Positions 1 to 9,400 are shown, numbered from the stretch's first letter. The stretch is DNA of 64,000 nt from JANWWM01 sp046292465 (GCA_046292465.1 JBKBRB010000002.1:1-64000); one strand, 5' to 3'. A program made the numbers and translations. The notes: a model not told the origin generated them from the sequence alone.

Positions 1-464
1 GCCGTTGCCGAATATGCGACAATCAAGCCTGAATACGAATCGTAAATCCCAAGTTGAATCAGCATAATGAAGAGCGGCAAGAGAAGCATCGTTACAGGAA
101 ACATTTGCGTGGCAATGAGAATAATCATGCCTGAATCGCGTCCCCAGAATTTGTAGCGGCTGAAGGCGTAGCCTGCCGTTGAAGCCAGTGCCACGCTGAC
201 GAGCGTAACCGTGAGCGAAACCAGCAAACTGTTGAACATCCACTTTGCAAAGGGGTGGTCGCGAAAAATGGCGATGTAACTGTTGAAGGTTGCGCCTTCG
301 GGAATGATTTCGAGCGAGGTGGATAGGAGCTTATCGCCCGGTCGCAACGAAATCGTAAAGACTTGCAGAATCGGAAAAATTGCAAAGAGGCTAAAGAGCG
401 TCAGCACGATATAAATGCCGACCTTGCCTGCCGTTGAGACGTCACGAGGATTCTTAACCTTCAT
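1..464 (-). CDS. Sugar ABC transporter permease, MalG/UgpE-like (partial, 3' end outside window)
   Basis: This is the second inner-membrane permease of a carbohydrate ABC importer; only the first 154 codons are inside the window. I place the start at the ATG whose complement is 464-462; it reads MKVKNPRDVSTAGKVGIYIV and then enters a first membrane helix (VLTLFSLFAIFPILQVFTI). The order of a short cytoplasmic N-terminus, one helix, a periplasmic stretch containing FNSYIAIF and a core beginning WMFNSLLVSL is typical of MalG-type permeases. The partner permease and binding protein lie upstream on the same strand. No ATPase is visible here. The ATG lies inside the end repeat of the four-helix cassette, so the cassette may affect its translation. 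The family is clear; the substrate is not. Confidence 0.85.
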   Translation of the reverse strand, partial: MKVKNPRDVSTAGKVGIYIVLTLFSLFAIFPILQVFTISLRPGDKLLSTSLEIIPEGATFNSYIAIFRDHPFAKWMFNSLLVSLTVTLVSVALASTAGYAFSRYKFWGRDSGMIILIATQMFPVTMLLLPLFIMLIQLGIYDSYSGLIVAYSAT

Positions 465-893
465 AATGAGTAACGAGTAATGAGTAATGAAGAGTTGATG
501 TTTAATTTTTTTGCACTCGGGTTTTGTTGAGTATTGCGCGAAGAATTTTCAGTAGTTCTTCACAGTCTTTAATGATTGATTCCTGTTCTTTTTGATTTAG
601 AAATCCTGTAGCACTTAGAAGACGAATCCAATAGTGTGTTTCTCGTGCTTCTTTATACGCAATCGAGATTTTGTTTGAAAAATCCGCTTTTGAAATCGCA
701 CCTTCCGCTTCTTCAACATTTGCGCCGATTGACGTTCCACTTCTCAAAATTTGCTTTGACAATACGAACTCCTTTTTCTTCTCGCTCAAATGTTGATAGA
801 GTTTAACAATTCTGACCGCAAAGAGAAACGACTTTTCCGCAGCGACATTTTGCTTTTTCCCACTGCTCATTATTCACTTCTCGTTAATCATTA
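464..893. mobile_element. Putative small cassette with heptad-built terminal inverted repeats
   Basis: The four-helix-bundle gene is bracketed by two 28-bp stretches made of degenerate copies of the 7-mer TAATGAG. On the plus strand, 464-470, 471-477, 478-484 and 485-491 read TAATGAG, TAACGAG, TAATGAG and TAATGAA. On the minus strand, 893-887, 886-880, 879-873 and 872-866 read TAATGAT, TAACGAG, AAGTGAA and TAATGAG. The two ends are therefore inverted repeats of each other. The left end overlaps the ATG of the malG-like gene and the right end overlaps the TAA of the malF-like gene, so the block sits exactly in the junction between two genes normally next to each other. Related four-helix proteins are encoded by intervening sequences of 23S rRNA, which also have inverted-repeat ends. 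That this block moves is my inference. Confidence 0.5.
502..870 (-). CDS. Four helix bundle protein (23S rRNA intervening-sequence / S23 family)
   Basis: This 122-aa protein is almost entirely helical, with the order typical of the family: FLFAVRIVKLYQHL, then the characteristic turn QILRSGTSIGANVEEAEGA, then FSNKISIAYKEARETHYWIRLL and a last helix with EELLKILRAIL. The family was first noticed in the intervening sequences of 23S rRNA genes and is related to the accessory Avd proteins of diversity-generating retroelements. Its biochemical role is unknown, although basic pentameric members bind nucleic acid. The gene interrupts a permease operon, lies on the operon strand, and is bounded by inverted heptad repeats. 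No reverse transcriptase or template/variable repeat pair is visible nearby. Family assignment is confident; function is unknown. Confidence 0.85.
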   Translation of the reverse strand: MSSGKKQNVAAEKSFLFAVRIVKLYQHLSEKKKEFVLSKQILRSGTSIGANVEEAEGAISKADFSNKISIAYKEARETHYWIRLLSATGFLNQKEQESIIKDCEELLKILRAILNKTRVQKN

Positions 894-1841
894 GTAAACG
901 CTTTGCGTTGCCTTTGTTTTGTGAATGAAGTTCCAGCCAAATGCAAAGAGAATCGTGAAAATGATGAGCGAAAATGCCGCCGCATAGCCAATACGGAAGT
1001 AGTTCAGACCAACTTTATAGACCCAACTGACGAGAATGTGCGTTTGGTCAGAAGGTTCGCCACCGTTGCTGACGAGCCAGACGACATTGAAATTGTTGAA
1101 CGTCCAAATTGTGCCGAGCGTGATGGCAGGAATCATCACGGGTTTGAGCAAGGGAATGGTGATGTTGACGAGTTTATCATACCAACTTGCGCCGTCAATG
1201 TCCGCCGCTTCGTAGAGCGCGTCGGGAATGGACTGCAAGCCGCCGAGCGCGACAATCATCATAAATGGAAATCCGAGCCAAATGTTAGTGATGAGTGCCG
1301 CCGAGAATGCCCCCCACTCTGTATTGAGCCACTGAATTGGCTCTATGCCGAATTTGGCTAAGATGAGATTTACCGCACCGTATTCGTAATTAAACAAGCC
1401 CCGCCAGTTCAGCGCGGTGATGTATTGCGGCACCGCCCATGGCAAAATGAGAATCACGCGAAACCACGATTTGCCCTTGATGTTCTTGTTGATGAGAATG
1501 GCAAGAAAGACGCCAATCGTTACGTGGAAAAATAAATTCAATACCGTCCAAATGAGCGTTTTGCCGAGAAAGAGCCAGAACTTTGAATCGGTTAAAACAT
1601 TGATGTAATTGCCGAAGCCTTTGAAGCTCCAATCGCGGAAGTGCTCGAGGTTCATGTTGCTGAAACTCACCAGCACGTTGTAGATGAAGGGATAAAGGAC
1701 AATGGCCGCCATTACAAGGAGCGACGGCGCGGCATAGATGTAAGGAATCCAATTGATTTTTTCTTTTTTCTCCTCAACCCTTGTGGGCGCGATAGGCGAA
1801 GGCAGTTTTTCCGTTGTTGGTGTTGATAGTGTCGTTTGCAT
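891..1841 (-). CDS. Sugar ABC transporter permease, MalF-like
   Basis: This 316-aa integral membrane permease belongs to a carbohydrate ABC importer. After a 30-residue basic, proline-rich N-terminus come six predicted helices, beginning with IYAAPSLLVMAAIVLYPFIY. The EAA loop that docks onto the ATPase is clear (EAADIDGASWYDKLVNITIPLLKP) and is followed by the last two helices. The length and the APSLL/YPF start are usual for MalF/UgpA relatives. It lies 34 bp downstream of the binding-protein gene on the same strand, so the two are probably co-transcribed. Its stop codon forms part of the inverted repeat of the downstream four-helix cassette. The substrate cannot be read from the sequence. 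Confidence 0.9.
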   Translation of the reverse strand: MQTTLSTPTTEKLPSPIAPTRVEEKKEKINWIPYIYAAPSLLVMAAIVLYPFIYNVLVSFSNMNLEHFRDWSFKGFGNYINVLTDSKFWLFLGKTLIWTVLNLFFHVTIGVFLAILINKNIKGKSWFRVILILPWAVPQYITALNWRGLFNYEYGAVNLILAKFGIEPIQWLNTEWGAFSAALITNIWLGFPFMMIVALGGLQSIPDALYEAADIDGASWYDKLVNITIPLLKPVMIPAITLGTIWTFNNFNVVWLVSNGGEPSDQTHILVSWVYKVGLNYFRIGYAAAFSLIIFTILFAFGWNFIHKTKATQSVY

Positions 1842-1875
1842 TGCAAGTGAGTTCAGTTGTTTGAGTTGTTAGAGG

Positions 1876-3177
1876 TTACTCTTTCATTTCGCGAATGAGT
1901 TTCACAGCAAGGTCTTGCATTTCTTTGGCGGCTTGTTCAGGCGTTTTGCTCCCGTTTAGCACAGCTTGATATGACGGACGCATTGAATCCCAAATAACGC
2001 GCATTTCGCTCACAACAGGCATCGGTTTTCCGACCATGATTTGCTCCATTGAGCCTTTAAGATTTTCATCAGCGATTTCGGAAAGTTTTGCGAAGGCTTC
2101 GCGCCGTGAAGGAATTGTGCCAACCGCTTTGGTGAATTCCAATTCAATTTCTGGACTGCACAAGAATTTGAGCAAGTCGACGGTGGCTTTGAGTTTTTCG
2201 CCGCGCGTGTTGATGTTGATACTGTAGCCTCTTGGCGAGACCATCGGCGCGGGATAAAGTCCGGTTTCATCGTTAAGCGGAATGCGTGCAACACCGAAGT
2301 TCATGCCTGCATTTTTGTAAGTCGCCCATGACCATGGTCCGTTGATAATCATGGCGGCTCTACCTTCTTTGAAGAGCGCGTTTGCCGTTTGGTAATCGCA
2401 ATCGGGCGGAATGATTTTGTGTTTATCGCGCAACTCGACGATGAGCCGTGCGGCTTTGATAGTGGCTTCGGTGTTCAGCGTTGGTTCGGCGTTCTCGTTC
2501 ATGACGCCGCCGCCGTAGCCACCAACGAACGGAATAAAGAAATATGGCTCGGTGTAGTTCCAAACTAATCCGTAGTTACCGCCTTTTGTGAAGCGTTTTC
2601 CGACTTCAATCATCTCGGAAATCGTTTTTGGCGGCGTTGGAATTAAATCTTTGTTGTAGACGAGGCAAAGGTGATTACCGATTTGGTCGGCAATTTGGTA
2701 GAGATGTCCGTTGAGGTAGGTATTGGCGGGAAAGGGTTCGGTGATGAAACTATCTAAAAACGCTTGTTCTAACTTGACACCATCGGGCAGTGAATCAAGC
2801 GCGTGAATGATTTGAAGTTTGGTGAACGGTCCGACCATGTCTGACGGACCATAGACAAGTTCTGCGCCGCTTCCGCCGAGTGCGGCAATCATGAAGTTGG
2901 TGCGAATCGGTTCGGTTTCATAGAAGAGCTCTCGAAACACGTAGCCTTTTTTCGCCCATTCTCTTCCAGCGGAATCTTCTTTAACGAATTTCTCGAGAGC
3001 GGCATCTAAAATTTTGCGCTCTCCGGGTTGCATTTGCGTCCAAATTGAGACGACTTTTTCACGGCTATCGCCACAGCCAGAGACGAGAAACAAGAGAAAG
3101 AAAATCCATGCTCTCAATCGAGACGATGTTAATCGAGACAATGTTAATTGCAATGATGTTAGTCGAAATTGCGTCAT
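1876..3177 (-). CDS. Extracellular solute-binding lipoprotein (family 1, sugar type)
   Basis: This is the periplasmic binding protein of the ABC importer whose permeases follow. A hydrophobic stretch RAWIFFLLFLVSGC ends in a lipobox cysteine, so the mature protein is lipid-anchored. The body is a family-1 solute-binding fold: VVSIWTQMQPGE as first strand, AELVYGPSDMVG, a hinge region LYQIADQIGNHLCLVYNKDL, and NALFKEGRAAMIINGPWSW as in maltodextrin-binding proteins. The annotated ATG gives an odd 21-residue N-terminus built from a 15-bp tandem repeat. A TTG at 3117 would give MRAWIFFLLF, a more ordinary signal peptide, and would leave the repeats as non-coding leader. A terminator-like hairpin lies just upstream. 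I am sure of the family but not of the start or sugar. Confidence 0.9.
   Translation of the reverse strand: MTQFRLTSLQLTLSRLTSSRLRAWIFFLLFLVSGCGDSREKVVSIWTQMQPGERKILDAALEKFVKEDSAGREWAKKGYVFRELFYETEPIRTNFMIAALGGSGAELVYGPSDMVGPFTKLQIIHALDSLPDGVKLEQAFLDSFITEPFPANTYLNGHLYQIADQIGNHLCLVYNKDLIPTPPKTISEMIEVGKRFTKGGNYGLVWNYTEPYFFIPFVGGYGGGVMNENAEPTLNTEATIKAARLIVELRDKHKIIPPDCDYQTANALFKEGRAAMIINGPWSWATYKNAGMNFGVARIPLNDETGLYPAPMVSPRGYSININTRGEKLKATVDLLKFLCSPEIELEFTKAVGTIPSRREAFAKLSEIADENLKGSMEQIMVGKPMPVVSEMRVIWDSMRPSYQAVLNGSKTPEQAAKEMQDLAVKLIREMKE
3116..3175. repeat. 15-bp tandem repeat (about four units) at the 5' end of the binding-protein gene
   Basis: Units at 3116-3130, 3131-3145, 3146-3160 and a weaker one at 3161-3175 share the pattern AATCGAGACRATGTT. 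The first two differ at one position. If the ATG at 3177 is used they encode a repetitive RLTS/QLTLS stretch before the signal peptide. If translation starts at the TTG at 3117 they lie in the leader and could be a protein-binding array. The sequence does not decide between these. Confidence 0.7.
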
Positions 3178-3190
3178 TGGGTTACGGAGT

Positions 3191-3255
3191 TAAAAAATCG
3201 GAAAGTCCGAATGTGCATCGGATAGAGCATTTCCTCCGAGACATTCGGACTTCCG
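3191..3255 (-). terminator. Rho-independent terminator on the minus strand
   Basis: Arms at 3199-3214 and 3241-3255 pair over about 14 bp (AGTCCGAATGT with ACATTCGGACT at the core, with one bulged A) around a 26-nt loop. On the minus strand the stem is followed by a run of six T (complement of 3192-3197). It lies downstream of the T9SS-sorted protein gene and upstream of the binding-protein gene. It would therefore end or attenuate the TonB-receptor transcript before the ABC genes. Confidence 0.75.
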
Positions 3256-3282
3256 AATCAATCAATCAAATCAAAGAGCCGA

Positions 3283-5361
3283 TTACTTGATGAGCATCAT
3301 CTTCATCGTCTTGGTAAAGTCGCCGGCTTGCAAGCGATAGAAATAAACACCGCTTGAAAGGTTAATGGCGTTGAACTGTTGCGTGTAGGTGCCTGCCGCC
3401 ATGCGTTGATTGACGAGCGTTGCGACCTTTTGCCCCAAGATGTTGAAGACTTCGAGCTTCACATCGCTTTGCTGTGGCACTGCGAAGCGAATGACGGTCG
3501 TTGGGTTGAACGGGTTCGGATAGTTTTGCTCCAACGCGAACGATTTTGCAACCGTTGTTTCGCGTGTTGGTGCGCCGAGGTTGCCCGTTGTGGTTGCGTT
3601 TTCAATCACGCCGAAGGTTGCATTGATGATGAAGTTCGTCGGACCAGTAATCGTCGGGAAGTTCACAGTATGGTCTTGACCGAATCCCGCTTCGTTGTCG
3701 GTATTGACAGGCGGACCAGGCATACCCACATACGCTACGCCGAACTTAAAGGCTTGGCTTTGCGAGAAGACATTGCCTGCAGGTTCAGTGCGTGTAACGG
3801 TCCAAATGGTATCGGTTTGGCGATTGCCGTTGAGCGGCGACATTCTCACCAAGTTGGCGTTGGTTGTGTCCCAACCGCCTTGAAACGAGCCGATGTGCGG
3901 GTTGCTGCCGAAGAGCACGATGAAGAGCAAGCCATTGGCGGCGCGCATCGAGTCGAGGCTCTTGCCGTCGGTGAGCGTTCTACCCTTGATGTTGACACGA
4001 TAGGTGAAGTTCACATCTGCCACGAGCGGCGATTGAACCACAAGGCGAGGCGTTACGAAATCAGCCATCGTCAAGACCGTATCGTTGGAGACATTCCATG
4101 TGTAGAAACCTCCTGCGCCATCGTTGCCTGTGAAGCTGGAAACGGTTTGAATCGGCAGAGGAATTTGACGGTCGCCACCGAGTTCATATGCGCTGTTGCT
4201 GAACTTGCTGAAGGGCAAGCCACGGAATTTCCAAGTGATGGTATTTCCAGAGACCGCACGAATGAAGACTTCGCCCGCATAGTTGTTTGTGAAGCCTTGA
4301 CGGAACATTCTCACGGCTGCGGTTTGACCTGTAACGCCTGTCAAAATTTGGCTGTTTGGCGCACCTGTGGTTGCAACGGAGTCAAATCCGCCGAAGAGTC
4401 CCACAAACAAGGTATCCGTTGCAGGGCTGAATCCGCCGAGACCTGCGACGCTTGCACGGAACGTTACGCGATAAATTTTCTGCGTGCCAACATTAGAAGC
4501 GTCGTTGTTCCAATAGCGTGCAGGTAAGAGTTTGAAGCCTGCCGCCGCAGTATCCACACGGTTGCCGAAGTTGCCCGGACCGCCCGGATTTTCATATTGG
4601 TCGTTGCGACGAATCCAGAACTTGTATTGGAAGGGACCAGTGTAGTTTCCAACATTGACAAATGCGGTGTAAAGGCTATCGGCAACGGTAATCGTTTGAC
4701 CAGCTACTCCGATTAGGTTTGCCGCCACAGGTTGGTCAAGTCCGGGAATGCCGGGCGTGTCGAAGATGCGCACGTGAATTGAATCACCCGGACGCCAATT
4801 ATTTTCTTGGAACAATCGGCGGACATTGACAGTGAAGCGCACCAAGTTTCCAGGTGTTGCAAGCGGCAAGCCACGAACCACCGATGAGTCGTTGCTCCAA
4901 TAGCGTGTTTGCGCAATGGTCAAACCAGGACCGACAGGATAGGGATAATTCGAACCGTCTTCATATCGATTGCCTGCAAATTGTTGCTCTCCGCGAAGCG
5001 GGAAATTGCGATAGATGAATTTGCAATTCAAGGTGTTCGGGCGGTCAATCGGAAGACCAACCGTTTTGAACACAACCGTATCAGCCACGACTCCGTTTTG
5101 TGGAATCACATAGACGAGATTGTTCGGATTTGTGTCGCGACCAAATGCAGGGTTAAATTCGCCTGTTCCATTGCTAATGTTTCCATCGCCCGAGTTGAAG
5201 ATGAGGAAACTAATGGTATCGCCTGCGACCAGTGTTCCTGTTTCGAGCAATCGGCGAATGTTGAGTCCGACGCGAATGGAGTCTTGCGCCCAAATTGAAG
5301 TTGCGTCGCATATTGCCGACAGCATGAGCAGCAGTAAGATTTTTTTCACTACCTGTTTCAT
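3283..5361 (-). CDS. Secreted protein with four repeated modules and a T9SS type A sorting domain
   Basis: I choose the start at 5361 (MKQVVKKILLLLMLSAICDA) because it gives a clean signal peptide cut after IWAQ; the longer frame adds 26 unlikely residues. The last 85 residues are a textbook T9SS C-terminal domain: FALEQNYPNPFNPTTVIRF, LEVFNILGQKVATLV, SSGVYFYRLQAGDF and a KTMKMMLIK end, so the protein should be exported by T9SS and processed. The rest contains four similar beta-rich modules. Each opens with a strand such as VRFTVNVRRLF, IRVGLNIRRLL, IYRVTFRAS or FTYRVNIKG and then a G/D/S-I stretch. A TRYWSND / ARYWNND / TWNVSND motif recurs between modules. They resemble small beta-sandwich, carbohydrate-binding-like domains, but I cannot name the family. 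Its neighbours suggest a role in nutrient capture. Confidence 0.8.
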   Translation of the reverse strand: MKQVVKKILLLLMLSAICDATSIWAQDSIRVGLNIRRLLETGTLVAGDTISFLIFNSGDGNISNGTGEFNPAFGRDTNPNNLVYVIPQNGVVADTVVFKTVGLPIDRPNTLNCKFIYRNFPLRGEQQFAGNRYEDGSNYPYPVGPGLTIAQTRYWSNDSSVVRGLPLATPGNLVRFTVNVRRLFQENNWRPGDSIHVRIFDTPGIPGLDQPVAANLIGVAGQTITVADSLYTAFVNVGNYTGPFQYKFWIRRNDQYENPGGPGNFGNRVDTAAAGFKLLPARYWNNDASNVGTQKIYRVTFRASVAGLGGFSPATDTLFVGLFGGFDSVATTGAPNSQILTGVTGQTAAVRMFRQGFTNNYAGEVFIRAVSGNTITWKFRGLPFSKFSNSAYELGGDRQIPLPIQTVSSFTGNDGAGGFYTWNVSNDTVLTMADFVTPRLVVQSPLVADVNFTYRVNIKGRTLTDGKSLDSMRAANGLLFIVLFGSNPHIGSFQGGWDTTNANLVRMSPLNGNRQTDTIWTVTRTEPAGNVFSQSQAFKFGVAYVGMPGPPVNTDNEAGFGQDHTVNFPTITGPTNFIINATFGVIENATTTGNLGAPTRETTVAKSFALEQNYPNPFNPTTVIRFAVPQQSDVKLEVFNILGQKVATLVNQRMAAGTYTQQFNAINLSSGVYFYRLQAGDFTKTMKMMLIK

Positions 5362-5411
5362 TTTCGTTACAGTTTTAGTTTTGAAAGACAAGATGTTTTT
5401 GAAAGAACACT

Positions 5412-6452
5412 CTAAAAATCCAGACCGATGGTAAACCATTGCGGGTCGTTGAGTCGCCCGAAGCGTTGATAGGTGTAGTCAAACTTGATGATGGCGAAGC
5501 CAAGCCCGTATTTGATACCGCCGCCAAGCGTCCATGCTTTTTCGGCTTCATTTTCAAAGATAGCGTTGTAGCCGCCGCGAATGAAAATTGTATTCTTCCA
5601 TTCATATTCTGCGCCGAGGTTGACGAACTGCGTGTTGTCGTTGGGGTTGACGGCGTCGAAGGCAACGGTGAATCGACCTTCGGGTGCGCGCAGAATGTCG
5701 TAAGAAAGTCCCAAGCGATAGGTCAGCGGAATGCTGTATTCATCGGTGAGGAATCGGACGGGAATGTTTTGCGGCGCGCCGTTTTCGTTTGGCGAAAGGG
5801 CGATGTTGGTCGTCAAGCCTTGTCCGTCCAAGCGCATCGGCGTGCCGAAGTTTGAAATGCTTGCACCGACTTTAACGCCGTTTTTGAGCAATCCTGTGTT
5901 GAAGAGAAACCCGACGTCTAAGGCAAAGCCGGTTGCCGATGTGGTGTAGATGGATTGGTTGATAATTTTCGCGGTCAGCCCCACCGAGAATCTATCGGTC
6001 AGATTTTTCGCCCATGTGATTTGCGCGGCGAGGTCTTGTGCCGAGAAGGTTTCGCCTGTTCCGTCTTCTTGGGCGAAGGTGGTTACTTCCATTGTGCCGT
6101 AGTTCAAGACCGTTACCGAAACCCCAAACGAGCCGATGTTGCCTGCGGGAATAATCGCGCCTGCCCAGTTGATTTGCGTGCCGATGAGCCATTCGGTATG
6201 CGTGAAGCCGGTTTGAATGCGCGTGCCTTGGGAAACGCCAGCCGGGTTCCAATAGAGCGCGTAGATGTCGTCAGAAATGGCAGTGTATGCGCCCCCCATG
6301 GCGACGGCACGCGCCCCCATGCCGATGCCAAGAAACGGTGCAGCAGTCGTGCCGACTTTGGTTTGCGCACTCGCGGCGGTCGCGCAGACAATAAGCATAC
6401 AGAGTGCTGACAGTTTTATTCCGCTTTTGGTAAATCTCATGTTCATAGACAA
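5412..6452 (-). CDS. PorV/PorQ-family outer membrane beta-barrel protein
   Basis: This 346-aa protein has a signal peptide (cut after CATAASA) followed at once by the family signature GIGMGARAVAMGGAYTA, then SDDIYALYWNPAG. That is the N-terminus of the PorV/PorQ (UPF0164, FadL-like) barrels. The remainder alternates strands and turns and ends in aromatic FTIGLDF, as expected for BamA insertion. PorV carries cargo from the T9SS translocon to the surface attachment complex, and copies next to a T9SS cargo gene are common. The start of the T9SS-sorted gene lies 50 bp downstream, and the big secreted-protein gene is 16 bp upstream. It could be a dedicated shuttle for these neighbours or a housekeeping PorV; I cannot tell which. 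Confidence 0.8.
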   Translation of the reverse strand: MSMNMRFTKSGIKLSALCMLIVCATAASAQTKVGTTAAPFLGIGMGARAVAMGGAYTAISDDIYALYWNPAGVSQGTRIQTGFTHTEWLIGTQINWAGAIIPAGNIGSFGVSVTVLNYGTMEVTTFAQEDGTGETFSAQDLAAQITWAKNLTDRFSVGLTAKIINQSIYTTSATGFALDVGFLFNTGLLKNGVKVGASISNFGTPMRLDGQGLTTNIALSPNENGAPQNIPVRFLTDEYSIPLTYRLGLSYDILRAPEGRFTVAFDAVNPNDNTQFVNLGAEYEWKNTIFIRGGYNAIFENEAEKAWTLGGGIKYGLGFAIIKFDYTYQRFGRLNDPQWFTIGLDF

Positions 6453-6468
6453 ATGAAGTTTTTTTAGG

Positions 6469-9400
6469 CTACTTAATCACGGCGAATTTGCCTGTTTTTG
6501 TTCCAATGCCAGGGGCGTCAATGTGATAGAGATAGACGCCGTAGGCAATGTCTAAATTTTCTGATGTCTTCAAATTCCACTCCACTTGCGAAGAGGGATA
6601 GGCAAATGTGCCTGATTCTCCCCCGTCTTTTTCGCCCCACGCTTGTCCTGTGCTTGATGTTCCAGTGGGGTTATCGGCTTTGAGCGTTCTAATCAGTTCG
6701 CCGCGAATGGTGTAGATGCGAATGGTTGAGTTGAGCGGCACATTTTTGAAGAAGAGTTTGCGCTCGCCACGTCCTCTTGCGCCTGCGGGCAAATCGCTTT
6801 CAGCCACGTTGGCGACGATGTAAGGATTCGGAAAGACTTTTACATTTGCAAGCGCATCTTTGGCACGGTTATCGTCTTGCGCTGCTGGTTTGATGGAAAC
6901 ACCGTAAGTATCGCCGCCGAGAATGGGCTTTTGGAAGCGAAGGAAGAGCGTGTCGCCAACTTGCGGACGATAGCGCGGGTTATATCCAACGCTGATAAAC
7001 CACGAGAAGAGCGAATCGGTAACGGTCGGGTTGTAGGTATCTTGAACCAAGAGATAAATTTCCGTGCGTTTGGCGGGCGTTTGTCCGATGTATGGCGTTG
7101 AGGTGCTTCCGCCGCCGGTGATGGGAATGGTATCGGAAGTAGGGTCGATAAAGTAGCGCATTTTGCGGTTGCGTGTGAGGTTAATGACTTCAAAGTTCGT
7201 CGGAACACCGGAAATTTCTAGTTCTCCGCCGATGACAAAGTTCAGCCGTGCGGTGTCGCTTCGTGCGCCGTTGATGGGCTTAATGACGATGGCATAGTCG
7301 TCGGGAATGCGGCTCAAGCCTTTTGCTCGAACGTCCACACCTACGATTGGAATGACGCCAGCACTGTCATTGACAGGACGAACGAAGAAGTTGGGAAGGC
7401 TATCAGGTGCGAGATTGACATTCCATCGTGAGGCAATCGTATCGGGTGTGGCTCTGACGCCGTTGTTACGAATCGTCAAGAAGACGCCTGTTTCATCAAT
7501 GAGGCGCGTTTCTTCGGTGGCTTCGTAGATGCGGTCGCCATTGGGCGTTAGACGATAGACGTCTTCGTCGCCCAAGAAGCGCAGGAACACTCCTTGCACC
7601 AGTCCGCTTTGCTTGATAATCGTATCGGGAGTGGCACTGGTTGTATCAATCACGCGGAAGAACGAGGTTACTTCTTCTAACTGTTCGCGGTAGTCATCAA
7701 TCACATTATCGCCATTGTTATCAATGCCGTCGTTTGCAGTGCTTACGAATTCGACTTTCAATTTGCGTTCGCTCGTTAGACGACGCGGGTTAACGACATT
7801 GAAGAACAGTTTTCCGTTAGAACGGTTATTCGGGTAGGGTTGCAATTCGCCGCTTCCTTCGGCATTGACTAACCCTGCTTGCGTGGCACGCGGCACGGCA
7901 ACCGCGGCATTTTGCGAGAGAATCAACCGGCCACGACTATCTGGTGCTGCCCCAAAACTGTTTTCACTTGGGAAAATGCTGCCTTCGGGATTAACAGGGT
8001 CGATGTAGCCTTTCGAATAGGCGACAACGGCATAGTAGTAGGTGCGTCCGTTCTGAACGTCGTTATCGGTCCAAACGTGTTGCAATCCTGTTTCATCGCC
8101 TAAGTAGAAACTTACGCCTCGCGATTGTTGCAGAAGGCTTCGGCTGTTCATTGGGAAGTAGCCAAAGACGCCATCAATTTTATCGAACTGTGCGACGGGC
8201 TTGCGGCGCAAGTTTTGCTCGCCTTGACCGCCTGAAATGACCAGTGGGTCGAGGAAGTTCGGGTCGGTGCTCTTATAGATTTTGTAGCCTTCGAAAGTTT
8301 TGGCTAACGGGCTACGGAATTGCCCTCCTGTAATTTTTCGATTGATGAAAGTGTCAAAGTAATCTTCAGCATCATTTGTCCAATAGAGCGTTACTTTTCG
8401 GTCGCCAGGCACAACGGTTAGAGTTGGTTCAGGTTTTGGCGGACCGGCGAAGTTGTAGTTATTGTCATAAATCTGTTTCACGATATCGGTATTGGTCAGC
8501 ACAGCGCGTGCGTTTTCGCCCATCACAACCGATATTGAGAACCGCTCGACTTGATTGCGTCCGAGCGGGAAGTAACCTGTTCCGTAGGTATAGTCGTAAT
8601 CTTGTGGCGGTTGAAGCGTATCAAACAAGCCTGGTTGCGTGATGCGCCACAAGTCTGCTGAGTTGTTCATAAAGGGACGGGACGACAGGTCGAGTTTGAA
8701 ACTGGTCAATCCGATTTGGTCTGATTCATTGACGTCGACGGCATCGAGTCCGCTTTCTCCAGCGGTTGGTCTGCCATCACGTTCGCCAAAGTCGTTCGTA
8801 TTTGGTCTGCCATCTTTGCCGACATCGTCGGTGAAGGAAACCCAATTTCGGTTGTTATCTAATCCATCGTCGCGTCGTTCATCAATCATGGGGAAGAGAC
8901 GAAAATCGTTCATTGCCTCGACACCTTGTCGGGCGAGAATGAAGTAGTTCTTGAAATGCAGAATGCTGTCGGGCTGGTAACTAACAGCATCGTTGTTGTT
9001 GATATCGACGCGCGTTTTGAGACGGCGAACATGCAGGAAGTAATCTTCATCAATCAAGCCGTTGTAGTTATCGTCGATAAGGTTACCGGTAATTTCGCGG
9101 AGCGTATCGCCGACGCTGACGGTTTTTGTTCTACCAAGCGACGTGATTTGAATACTTCCCGACTGGGGCATGACCACGAAGTCGCGTTTGTAATAGGTAA
9201 TCCGGTTGTTGATGGCGTTGTATCCTGCCGCTGCCATAGCCGTTGTGAAGGTATCGGCACGCGTGATACGAATGAGTGTATCGCCGGGCTGAATGATGCG
9301 CATGGCGTTGCCACCACGTCGTATGCCTCTATCGGGGATATATTCGGTTTCATAGAAGTCGAATCCTGTTCTGGAAACCACGCTCATGCTATCGCCTTGA

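Noticed and set aside
502..870. Part of a diversity-generating retroelement (Avd-like four-helix protein)
   Set aside because: No reverse transcriptase or template/variable repeat pair is visible nearby.
3379..4527. A 382-codon open frame on the plus strand opposite the T9SS cargo gene
   Set aside because: It is Cys/Arg/His-rich with no recognisable domain and is the mirror of a well-supported gene; long shadow frames are frequent here.
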